13,436 nt of DNA, taken from assembly GCA_004558805.1 (NCBI GenBank), contig SFDE01000030.1, positions 1 through 13,436 of the forward strand. The letters run 5' to 3'. This stretch comes from Faecalibacterium prausnitzii (lineage in GTDB: Bacteria > Bacillota > Clostridia > Oscillospirales > Ruminococcaceae). The notes under the pieces are model-generated. The model searched no databases. It saw only the letters and a list, made by a program, of their open reading frames with translations, and had not been told where the DNA came from. Position 1 is the first letter of the stretch; every line of letters starts with the position of its first letter. The position numbers were made by a program, and so were the translations under genes. Below, piece after piece: positions 5,981-12,363 of this stretch.

Positions 5981-6382
5981 GTGGCAGATCGTGAATTGCG
6001 GCGCATGAACCGCACGGAACTCATCGAGATCATCTTTGCGCTGAAGCAGAGCGAGGACGCCCTCAAGACGGAAAATGCGGCACTGACCGCCCAACTGGAG
6101 GACCGGCAGATCCATCTGCGCCACGCCGGGTCCATTGCCCGGGCGTCGCTGGAATTGAACCATGTGTTCGAGTCGGCGCAGGCTGCCGCCGATGACTACC
6201 TTGTCTCCATCCAGTCCATCCTCCACGAGGCACAGGACATCCGTGTCCGTGCCCGCACCGAGGCACAGCAGATCCTTGCCCAGGCGCAGGCGGAGGCAGA
6301 AAAGCTGAAGGCAGACACCGAGGCGGAGTGCCGTGCCCTGCGTGCCGCAGCCGAACCGAAAGAGCCGCCGGAGGAATCATGA
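5981..6382 (+). CDS. Coiled-coil protein of unknown function, first gene of the pilus operon
   Basis: This 133-residue soluble protein has no signal peptide. An N-terminal motif RELRRMNRTELIEIIFALK (about 4-22) is followed by a charged, Ala/Glu/Gln-rich helix to about residue 122. The helix has heptad-like spacing and repeats such as AQQILAQAQAEAEKLKADTEAE, resembling DivIVA-like or ATPase-stalk coiled coils. The GTG start at 5981 is chosen because GGGAG lies upstream and the conserved-looking N-terminus then begins immediately. An in-frame TTG start at 5816 falls inside the previous terminator, and the ATG at 6005 has no good ribosome binding site. Its stop overlaps the signal peptidase start (ATGA, 6379-6382), so the two are translationally coupled. 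It may tether or position the assembly machinery; that is inference. Confidence 0.7.
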   Translation: MADRELRRMNRTELIEIIFALKQSEDALKTENAALTAQLEDRQIHLRHAGSIARASLELNHVFESAQAAADDYLVSIQSILHEAQDIRVRARTEAQQILAQAQAEAEKLKADTEAECRALRAAAEPKEPPEES

Positions 6383-6969
6383 AAAGCAAACAGGTCCGAT
6401 TTGCGGCGATCCCCTCCACTGCCGAGGTGGAAGCCGAGCGCCAGCGGCTGGCATACCAGAACCGCTACCGGCGGATGGTGCGCAGCACCCTGTACGCCCT
6501 TTTGGTGGTTGCAGCGGCAGCGGTGCTGCTTGCCACCCTTTTTCTGCCGGTGCTGCAGGTATCCGGCGACAGCATGAATCCCACTTTGGAGGACAAAGAT
6601 GTGATCCTGCTTACACGGACCGCCGACTTAAAGACCGGCGATCTGTGCGCCTTTTACTGGCAGAACAGACTTTTGCTAAAACGGGTCATTGGCACCCCGG
6701 GAGACCTGATCACCCTGGACGAGGACGGGGTGGTGACGGTAAACGGTGAGGTGCTGGAAGAACCCTATGTGGATGAGCTTGCCCTTGGCGAGTGCGACAT
6801 CCGTTTTCCCTATCAGGTACCGGAAAACCGGTATTTTGTCATGGGGGACCATCGTTCCGTTTCCATAGACAGCCGCAGCAGCGTCATCGGCTGTATCGAA
6901 AAAAGCCAGATCGTTGGCAAGTTGTTCCTGCGGGTGCTGCCGCTGGACCGCATTTCCCCCATCCATTAG
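6379..6969 (+). CDS. lepB: Type I signal peptidase, pilus-locus associated
   Basis: This membrane serine protease removes Sec signal peptides on the outer face of the membrane. The 196-residue product has one N-terminal membrane segment (about 36-57) and all catalytic boxes. SGDSMNPTL carries the nucleophile Ser65. LLKRVIGTPGD carries the general base Lys101. GDHRSVSIDSR (157-167) is box E, with His for the more common Asn. Because the Ser/Lys dyad is intact, this is unlike the inactive SipA chaperones of some streptococcal pilus loci. Its start overlaps the previous stop by four bases, with GGAGGA at 6370-6375. The pilin gene follows 81 bases later. It probably processes the pilin, perhaps also general exports. 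Confidence 0.95.
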   Translation: MKSKQVRFAAIPSTAEVEAERQRLAYQNRYRRMVRSTLYALLVVAAAAVLLATLFLPVLQVSGDSMNPTLEDKDVILLTRTADLKTGDLCAFYWQNRLLLKRVIGTPGDLITLDEDGVVTVNGEVLEEPYVDELALGECDIRFPYQVPENRYFVMGDHRSVSIDSRSSVIGCIEKSQIVGKLFLRVLPLDRISPIH

Positions 6970-6978
6970 TACCGCATA

Positions 6979-6995
6979 CAGGGGCTGCACCCCTG
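6979..6995 (+). other. Small hairpin between signal peptidase and pilin genes
   Basis: CAGGGG (6979-6984) and CCCCTG (6990-6995) form a 6-bp GC-rich stem with a five-base loop, in the 81-base gap before the pilin gene. No T run follows, so it is not a classic terminator. It could protect or process the pilin mRNA 5' end; this is inference. Confidence 0.35.
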
Positions 6996-7050
6996 CGGCG
7001 ATAAACTGCATCCCCAATGTCTTCCAACCTGAAAGGAGAACAACCCACCC

Positions 7051-8490
7051 ATGAAAAAAATCTTCCACTCCCTGCTGGTGCTGCTTTGCACAGCGGCACT
7101 GCTCTGCGGAGCGGTCCTGCCTGCCTTTGCAGAGGGCGCTCCCGCCAACGGCAGCATCAACATCAACAAGGCTGCCAACGGCGAGACCTACGACATCTAC
7201 CGTATTTTCGATCTGGAAAGCTATACCACCGGCGAAAATGGCAAGTACTCCTACACCCTCAGCGAAAAGTGGGCAAACGTCGGTTTTGGTACCGCTGATG
7301 CCTTCACCACCTATTTCAAGCTGGAAAACGGCTATGTGTACCCCAAGAATGAAAGCAGCTATAATGACAGCGCCACTGCCGCCGAATTTGCGGTGAAGGC
7401 ACTTGCCTTTGCCAAGGAGAAGAAAATTGACAATGATGGCAGTCAAGAAGCAACCAACGGTTCTGTTGCCTTCACCGGTCTGACTCTGGGCTACTATCTG
7501 GTGGACACCTCCCTGGGCACCCTGTGCAGCCTTACCACCACTAATCCCACTGTCCGTATCGATGAGAAGAACTCCGTTCCCGACATTGAAAAGAATATCG
7601 TGGAGAACAACCAGCTGGTGAGCAGCAACAACGCCACCATCGGCAGCACGATCAACTATCAGGTGACCATCCACGCCAAGAAGGGCGCCACCGGCTATGT
7701 TCTCACCGATACCCTGTCTGCTGGTCTTACCTTCAACAACGACGTTAAGGTTAAGATCGGTGAAACCTCCTACACTTCCCCTGCAGACTATACCGTAGCC
7801 ACGGGCACAAGCAACGATTTCACCGTCACCTTCAACCAGTCCATGCTGGACAAGCTGACCGGTAACACCGACATCCTTGTCACCTACAGCGCCACCCTGA
7901 ACAAGGATGCGGTCATCCACGATGGTGTCAACAAGAATACCGTAAAGCTGCACTACGGCAACAACAGCGAGACCACCGAAAAGACCACCAGCACCTCTAC
8001 TTACAAGTTTGATCTGGTAAAGACCGACGCAAGCAACACCCTCCTTGCCGGGGCAAAGTTCAAGCTCTACGACTCTCAGGAGGGCGGCAAGGAGATCAAG
8101 CTGACCGAGGTCAATGACCACACCTACCGCCCTGCTGTTGGTGACGAAAAGGGCGATGATATTGTTACCATCGGTAATGCTCCCATCACCATTCAGGGTC
8201 TTGCCAACGGCACCTACTGGCTGGAAGAGATCCAGCAGCCCGCCGGCTACAACAAGCTGACCAAGCGCAAGAGCGTGAAGCTGGAGAATGGCAACAACAT
8301 CGCCACCATGGAAGGCACCACCTATAATCCGGCGAACAACGGCGGTCTCCACATCGTCAACCAGAGCGGCACCGTTCTGCCGGGCACCGGCGGCATGGGC
8401 ACCACCCTGTTCTACATCGTGGGCGGCGGTCTGATGGTTGCTGCCTTCGTGCTGCTCATCGCAAAGAAGCGCATGGAGAACAAGGACTGA
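7051..8490 (+). CDS. LPXTG-anchored backbone (major) pilin, SpaA type with isopeptide domains
   Basis: The 479-residue protein has a signal peptide (hydrophobic 5-25, likely cut after AFA at 27). It has an N-terminal pilin domain, a middle domain of the isopeptide D2 type (about 205-320, with GSTINYQVTIHAKKGATGYV), and a Cna-B-like domain (about 335-425) seen as FDLVKTDA followed by the typical LEEIQQPAGYN. The C-terminus has the sorting signal LPGTG (443-447), a hydrophobic segment and a KKR tail. Sortase polymerises such pilins through a pilin-motif lysine. The classic YPKN string appears at 97-100, but VRIDEKN (Lys173), between the first and second domains, is better placed. AAAGGAG (7032-7038) is the ribosome binding site. 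No tip adhesin or base pilin gene is present. Confidence 0.93.
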   Translation: MKKIFHSLLVLLCTAALLCGAVLPAFAEGAPANGSININKAANGETYDIYRIFDLESYTTGENGKYSYTLSEKWANVGFGTADAFTTYFKLENGYVYPKNESSYNDSATAAEFAVKALAFAKEKKIDNDGSQEATNGSVAFTGLTLGYYLVDTSLGTLCSLTTTNPTVRIDEKNSVPDIEKNIVENNQLVSSNNATIGSTINYQVTIHAKKGATGYVLTDTLSAGLTFNNDVKVKIGETSYTSPADYTVATGTSNDFTVTFNQSMLDKLTGNTDILVTYSATLNKDAVIHDGVNKNTVKLHYGNNSETTEKTTSTSTYKFDLVKTDASNTLLAGAKFKLYDSQEGGKEIKLTEVNDHTYRPAVGDEKGDDIVTIGNAPITIQGLANGTYWLEEIQQPAGYNKLTKRKSVKLENGNNIATMEGTTYNPANNGGLHIVNQSGTVLPGTGGMGTTLFYIVGGGLMVAAFVLLIAKKRMENKD

Positions 8491-8513
8491 TCCTCTCCCT
8501 CACACTGCATACC

Positions 8514-8546
8514 GGGAGCAGTGGGCACACCGCCCCTGCTCCCTTT
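8514..8546 (+). terminator. Hairpin between pilin and sortase genes, possible attenuator
   Basis: GGGAGCAG (8514-8521) pairs with CTGCTCCC (8536-8543). Inside it GGG (8523-8525) pairs with CCC (8533-8535) across a one-base bulge. A short T-rich tract (TTTCT) follows. It lies in the 80-base gap between the pilin stop and the sortase start. A partial terminator or 3' stability element here would yield more pilin than sortase mRNA. The T run is weak, so full termination is not expected. Confidence 0.5.
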
Positions 8547-8570
8547 CTGTACCCATTTTCAGGAGCTACC

Positions 8571-9404
8571 ATGAAGAAAAACAAATCCGGCACTCTGCTC
8601 TTGGTCCTCGTGTTCTTTTTGGGGCTTTCGGTGATGCTGTACCCCACCGTCAGCGATGCGATCAACCGGCGGCATCAGTCCTACGCTGTGTCCAACTACA
8701 CCCAACAGGTGGACAACATGACAGCGGCGGACTATTCGGTGTGGTTTGACGCCGCCGACCGCTTCAACGCTGCCATTGCCGCCGACCCGGAGGCGCTGTA
8801 CCACCCGGACCGGTTCCCTGCCTACGACGCAACACTGGACATCACCGGCACCGGCATCATGGGCTACATCACCATTCCCAGGATCAACGTGGAGCTGCCC
8901 ATCTACCACGGCACCGGGGATGCGGTGCTGCAGTCCGGCGCAGGACATCTGGAGGGCACCAGCCTGCCGGTGGGCGGCGAAAGCACCCATGCGGTCATCT
9001 CGGCGCACCGGGGTCTGCCCCGTGCCAAGCTGTTTACCCATCTGGACCAGCTGGAAGTAGGCGACACCTTTACGGTGACGGTGCTGGACCGGGTGCTGAC
9101 CTACGAGGTGGACAAGATCACCATTGTGCTGCCCACCGAGGTAGAGGACCTGAAGGTGGTGGAGGGCAAGGACTACCTGACCCTTATGACCTGCACTCCC
9201 TACGGCATCAACACCCACCGGCTGCTGGTGCGGGGACGGCGCATTGCCACCCCGGACAACTTAAAGCACATCCGGGTCACCTCCGAGGCGGTGCGCATCG
9301 ACCCCATCATCACCGCCCCCTTGATGGCACTGCCCCTGCTGGTGGTGCTGCTGGTGGTGCTGCTGGGTGGAGGCAGAAAAAAGAAGAAGCACCCTAAACC
9401 GTAA
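8571..9404 (+). CDS. srtC: Class C (pilus-polymerising) sortase
   Basis: Class C sortases cut the pilin LPXTG motif and join it to a lysine of the next pilin. The 277-residue protein has an N-terminal membrane segment (about 8-25), a sortase core, and a second C-terminal membrane segment (about 249-268) with a Lys-rich tail, the class C layout. Core signatures are MGYITIPRINVELPIYHGT, GHLEGTSLPVGG, ISAHRGLP (His146), TLMTCTPYGINTHRLLVRG (Cys208 and Arg217). The His-Cys-Arg triad is complete. The flexible-lid region (about 60-90) lacks an obvious Asp-Pro-aromatic anchor; it has DPEA at 72-75. AGGAG at 8561-8565 supports the ATG at 8571. It is last in the pilus operon, directly after its likely substrate. 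Confidence 0.95.
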   Translation: MKKNKSGTLLLVLVFFLGLSVMLYPTVSDAINRRHQSYAVSNYTQQVDNMTAADYSVWFDAADRFNAAIAADPEALYHPDRFPAYDATLDITGTGIMGYITIPRINVELPIYHGTGDAVLQSGAGHLEGTSLPVGGESTHAVISAHRGLPRAKLFTHLDQLEVGDTFTVTVLDRVLTYEVDKITIVLPTEVEDLKVVEGKDYLTLMTCTPYGINTHRLLVRGRRIATPDNLKHIRVTSEAVRIDPIITAPLMALPLLVVLLVVLLGGGRKKKKHPKP

Positions 9405-9417
9405 AAAACAGGGGCTG

Positions 9418-9445
9418 CTGCAGGGCTGATCTCCCTGCGGGTTTT
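9418..9445 (+). terminator. Terminator of the pilus operon
   Basis: CTGCAGGG (9418-9425) pairs with CCCTGCGG (9433-9440), with one G-U pair, across a seven-base loop, followed by GTTTT. It begins 14 bases after the sortase stop codon. Confidence 0.65.
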
Positions 9446-9507
9446 CCAAAAAACTTTCTCCTGTCCAAAACAGATAAGAGCGCACGATAAGACGGTGCTG
9501 TCGGCTG

Positions 9508-9567
9508 CTCTCCCCTCATCCGCCACCTGCGGTGACACCTTTCCCCAAGGGGGGAATGCTTTTGGCA
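9508..9567 (+). repeat. Dispersed intergenic repeat, copy 1
   Basis: The segment contains CACCTGCGGTGACA, then CCCCAAGGGGGGAA and TTTTGGCA. The same order with small changes occurs at 13344-13393. CACCTGCGGTG and CCCCAAGGGG can each fold into a small hairpin. It lies between the convergent pilus and pnp transcripts and has no coding content. Confidence 0.7.
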
Positions 9568-9602
9568 GTACGAAAAACCTCCAACAAAAACAGACACGAT
9601 TC

Positions 9603-9652
9603 CATAAAACAAACAGGGGCTGCTGCACAAAGCCGTGCAGCAGCCCCTGTTT
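9603..9652 (-). terminator. Terminator of pnp
   Basis: AAACAGGGGCTGCTGCAC (9611-9628) and GTGCAGCAGCCCCTGTTT (9635-9652) form a perfect 18-bp stem with a six-base loop. On the minus strand it is followed by TTTGTTTT. It lies about 45 bases beyond the pnp stop codon. Confidence 0.9.
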
Positions 9653-9675
9653 AGTTATTGGTGTTTAGTTATTGG
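9648..9675. repeat. 14-bp perfect tandem duplication after pnp
   Basis: TGTTTAGTTATTGG occurs twice without a gap (9648-9661 and 9662-9675), between the pnp stop codon and its terminator. The first copy overlaps the terminator stem's end. It looks like a recent slippage or insertion footprint. Confidence 0.85.
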
Positions 9676-9697
9676 GTCACAAGGCAGCCTTTACAGG

Positions 9698-11842
9698 TCA
9701 CTGCTGTGCCTGTGCAGCCTTTTTTGCTTCCAGTGCCAGAATGGCGTCCCGGCGGCTCAGGTTGATACGACCCTGCTGGTCGATGTCGGTGACCTTGACC
9801 ACGATGGCATCGCCTACCGCCACCACATCTTCCACACGCTCCACACGCTTGGTGTCCAGCTTGGAGATGTGCACCAGACCTTCCTTGCCCGGTGCGATCT
9901 CCACGAAGGCACCAAAGTTCATCAGGCGGGTGACCTTGCCCTTGTAGATGGCACCGATCTCCGGATCCTCCACAATGGTCTTGATGGTAAAGATGGCGCG
10001 CTTTGCGTCCTCCTGATCCACGGCGGACACAAAGACGTGACCGTCCTCCTGCACGTCGATCTTGCAGTTGCAGGTGGCGCAGATGTCCTGAATGACCTTG
10101 CCGCCCTTGCCGATGACATCCTTGATCTTATCGGTGGGGATCATCATGCTGAACATCTTGGGTGCCCAGCGGCTCAGCTCCTGACGAGGCTCGGCGATCA
10201 CCGGCTTGATGATCTCGTCCAGGATATACAGACGACCCTTGCGGCACTTCTCGAATGCCTCGGCAATGATGTCGTAGGTCAGACCGTCGATCTTGATATC
10301 CATCTGGATGGCGGTGATGCCCTTGCGGGTGCCGCCTACCTTAAAGTCCATATCGCCGTGGAAGTCCTCCACGCCCTGAATGTCCAGCATGGTCATCCAG
10401 CGATCACCCTCGGTGATCAGACCGCAGGAGATGCCCGCCACCGGCGCCTTGATGGGCACACCGGCGTCCATAAGCGCCAGCGTGGAACCGCAGATGGATG
10501 CCTGCGAGGTGGAACCGTTGGAGGAAAGCACCTCGGAGACGCAGCGGATGGTGTAGGGGAACTCCTCCAGAGAGGGCAGCACCGGCACCAGCGCACGCTC
10601 CGCCAGAGCGCCGTGACCGATCTCCCGGCGACCGGGGCTGCGGGGAGCACGTGCCTCGCCTACAGAGTAGGGCGGGAAGTTATAGTGGTGGATATACCGC
10701 TTGGTCTGCTCATCGGTCAGATCGTCCATGAGCTGGTTGTCCTTGGTACCGCCCAGAGTGCAGGTGGTGAGCACCTGCGTCTGACCACGGGTGAACATGC
10801 CGGAGCCGTGGACCCGGGGCAGGATGCCCACTTCTGCAGCCAGAGGACGGATCTCGTTGATGCCGCGACCGTCCACACGCTTGCCCTCATCCAGCAGCCA
10901 GCGGCGCACCACGAACTTCTGCATCTTGTAGCTCACCAGATCCAGATCCGCAGCGGACAGGTCCGGGTACTCCTCCGCAATGCGGTCCATGATGGGCAGC
11001 AGGGCAGCATCCCGGACGTTCTTGTCGTCGGTGTCCATGGCTGCCTTAAAGTCGTCCAGATACTTGTTCTGGATGGCATGGTACAGGTCCATATCCAGAC
11101 CCACCACCTGGAAGTCGATCTTGGGCTTGCCCCGCTCTGCCACGATGCGGTTGATGAACTCGATGATCTTCTTGATCTCCACATGGGCGGTCTTGATGGC
11201 ATTGAGCATGGTGTCCTCGTCCACCTCGTTAGCGCCTGCCTCGATCATGACGATCTTGTCCATGGTGGCGGCAACGGTAAGAGCAAGGTCGCTCTTGCGG
11301 CGCTGCTCCTGGGTGGGGTTCAGCACGATCTCGCCATCCACCAGACCCACCTGCACGCCGCCGATGGGACCGTTCCAGGGGATGTCGGACACAGCAGTCA
11401 CCAGAGATGCACCGATCATGCCGGCGATCTCGGGGCTGCAATCCGGGTCAAGGCTCATGACGGTCATGGTGATGCACACGTCGTTGCGCATCTCCTTGGG
11501 GAACAGCGGGCGCATGGGGCGGTCCACCACACGGCTGGTGAGGATGGCACGCTCGCCGGGGCGACCCTCACGGCGCATAAAGCTGCCGGGAATACGTCCT
11601 GCAGCGTAGAGCTTCTCCTCATACTCCACGTTCAGGGGGAAGAAATCCACCCCTTCCCGGGGCTTGGGGCTCATGACCACGTTGCACATCACGCAGGTCT
11701 CGCCGTAGCGGATCAGCGCACTGGCATTGGACAGTCCACACATCTTGCCCATTTCTACCTTGAACGGGCGGCCTGCCAGCATGGTCTCGTAGACCTTGAA
11801 GTTGTCAAAGGTCTCTTTGCGGGAACCAAATTCGATTGCCAT
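9698..11842 (-). CDS. pnp: Polynucleotide phosphorylase (polyribonucleotide nucleotidyltransferase)
   Basis: PNPase degrades RNA from the 3' end by phosphorolysis in the cytoplasm and takes part in mRNA decay. The 714-residue protein has the full architecture: a first RNase PH domain (with GRIPGSFMRREGRPGE and RPLFP), an alpha-helical linker, and a second RNase PH domain with the catalytic Asp region GVEDFHGDMDFKVGGTRKG. A KH domain (VIGKGGKVIQ, about 575-585) and an S1 domain (YKGKVTRLMNFGAFVEI, from about 630) follow. AAGGAGG (plus 11851-11857) is 8 bases before the ATG. It lies downstream of rpsO in the usual order, but a terminator separates them, so expression depends on read-through or on a promoter I cannot identify with confidence within 11860-11970. 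Confidence 0.98.
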   Translation of the reverse strand: MAIEFGSRKETFDNFKVYETMLAGRPFKVEMGKMCGLSNASALIRYGETCVMCNVVMSPKPREGVDFFPLNVEYEEKLYAAGRIPGSFMRREGRPGERAILTSRVVDRPMRPLFPKEMRNDVCITMTVMSLDPDCSPEIAGMIGASLVTAVSDIPWNGPIGGVQVGLVDGEIVLNPTQEQRRKSDLALTVAATMDKIVMIEAGANEVDEDTMLNAIKTAHVEIKKIIEFINRIVAERGKPKIDFQVVGLDMDLYHAIQNKYLDDFKAAMDTDDKNVRDAALLPIMDRIAEEYPDLSAADLDLVSYKMQKFVVRRWLLDEGKRVDGRGINEIRPLAAEVGILPRVHGSGMFTRGQTQVLTTCTLGGTKDNQLMDDLTDEQTKRYIHHYNFPPYSVGEARAPRSPGRREIGHGALAERALVPVLPSLEEFPYTIRCVSEVLSSNGSTSQASICGSTLALMDAGVPIKAPVAGISCGLITEGDRWMTMLDIQGVEDFHGDMDFKVGGTRKGITAIQMDIKIDGLTYDIIAEAFEKCRKGRLYILDEIIKPVIAEPRQELSRWAPKMFSMMIPTDKIKDVIGKGGKVIQDICATCNCKIDVQEDGHVFVSAVDQEDAKRAIFTIKTIVEDPEIGAIYKGKVTRLMNFGAFVEIAPGKEGLVHISKLDTKRVERVEDVVAVGDAIVVKVTDIDQQGRINLSRRDAILALEAKKAAQAQQ

Positions 11843-11971
11843 TTGTTTTGCCTCCTTATTTTTACGGATCTATCCAAAAGGCGGCGGCAGGCGCATCATA
11901 GCAATAAATCCAGCGTCCGTACCCCTGCACAGGCGCTCGATTTACTGCTGCAATACGCAGCCGCAGCCAGT

Positions 11972-12014
11972 TGTACAAAAAGCAAAGGGCAGGCACCTTT
12001 GCGGTACCTGCCCT
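11972..12014 (-). terminator. Terminator between rpsO and pnp
   Basis: On the minus strand AGGGCAGGTACC pairs with GGTGCCTGCCCT (plus 11986-12014) with a single G-U pair and a five-base loop, followed by TTGCTTTTTGT. It starts ten bases after the original rpsO stop codon. Confidence 0.9.
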
Positions 12015-12023
12015 CTGTTTAAA

Positions 12024-12207
12024 TTACTTACGCAGACCCAGAGTTGCGATCAGAGCACGGTAACGCTCGATGTCCTTCTTCTGGAGTCTTCTTCAGGTGC
12101 TCGTTCAGCTCGTTGATGTGAGCGGTCAGCAGAGCGATCTGCACTTCGGGAGAACCGGTGTCCTTCTCGTTCAGGGCGACCTTAGCCATAACTTCCTGCT
12201 TGTTCAT
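12024..12207 (-). pseudogene. rpsO: Ribosomal protein S15 gene with internal deletion and frameshift
   Basis: The first 40 codons encode a normal S15 start (MNKQEVMAKVALNEKDTG, then SPEVQIALLTAHINELNEHL). The last 18 codons, in another frame, encode a normal S15 end (KKDIERYRALIATLGLRK, stop at 12024-12026). The middle is missing, including the HHSRRGLL region that contacts 16S rRNA. From start to original stop there are 184 bases, against about 267-270 for a normal gene. The shortfall is not a multiple of three. As read, translation would give 59 residues ending at 12028 in an unrelated tail. The junction (about 12076-12098) has two near-identical 10-mers, CTTCTTCTGG and CTTCTTCAGG on the plus strand. 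A good promoter, ribosome binding site (AAAGAGG, about 12217-12223) and terminator remain. It is a real recent deletion or an assembly error. Confidence 0.85.
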
Positions 12208-12307
12208 AGTAACATACCTCTTTATTATATTTTATTTGCCAATGGAACAGCGGCGGGAAACGGCATTCCCACAAGCGGGCATACTCCCAGCCCCGTACCA
12301 CGGTAAC
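12208..12307 (-). promoter_or_regulatory. 100-base rpsO leader, candidate autoregulatory region
   Basis: The predicted transcript start near 12307 leaves about 100 bases before the S15 start codon. The leader is GC-rich at first, with short complementary segments such as GGGAA/TTTCCC around 12253-12270, then AT-rich up to the ribosome binding site. S15 controls its own translation through leader structures in several bacteria. Any such role here is inference, as I did not recognise a specific published fold. Confidence 0.3.
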
Positions 12308-12313
12308 AGATAT

Positions 12314-12342
12314 AGTATAGCAGAACCCCTGTTAAAAAGCAA
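12314..12342 (-). promoter_or_regulatory. Promoter of rpsO
   Basis: On the minus strand TTGCTT (plus 12337-12342) and TATACT (12314-12319) are separated by exactly 17 bases. It lies between the protease stop codon and the rpsO leader. A second TATAAT at 12224-12229 lacks a matching -35. Confidence 0.7.
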
Positions 12343-12363
12343 GGAGTTTTTTGCCCTGTATCT

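Larger units (their letters stand above)
9406..9652. repeat. 247-bp non-coding segment bounded by 17-bp perfect inverted repeats
   Basis: AAACAGGGGCTGCTGCA at 9406-9422 is the exact inverse complement of 9636-9652. A third copy, direct with the first, sits at 9611-9627 and makes the pnp terminator with the right end. The segment encloses the sortase terminator and a dispersed repeat. It contains no gene. It could be a MITE-like insertion or just a reused terminator arm. Confidence 0.5.

Noticed and set aside
6379..6969. The idea that the pilus-locus signal peptidase is an inactive SipA-type chaperone
   Set aside because: Ser65, Lys101 and the GDHRSVSIDSR box are all present.
6676..8352. A 558-codon minus-strand frame opposite the signal peptidase and pilin genes
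   Set aside because: Antisense shadow spanning two well-supported genes and their gap, with no domain.
9635..12022. A 795-codon open frame on the plus strand opposite pnp
   Set aside because: Antisense shadow of PNPase. The His/Leu/Gly-rich translation has no recognisable domain and no ribosome binding site.
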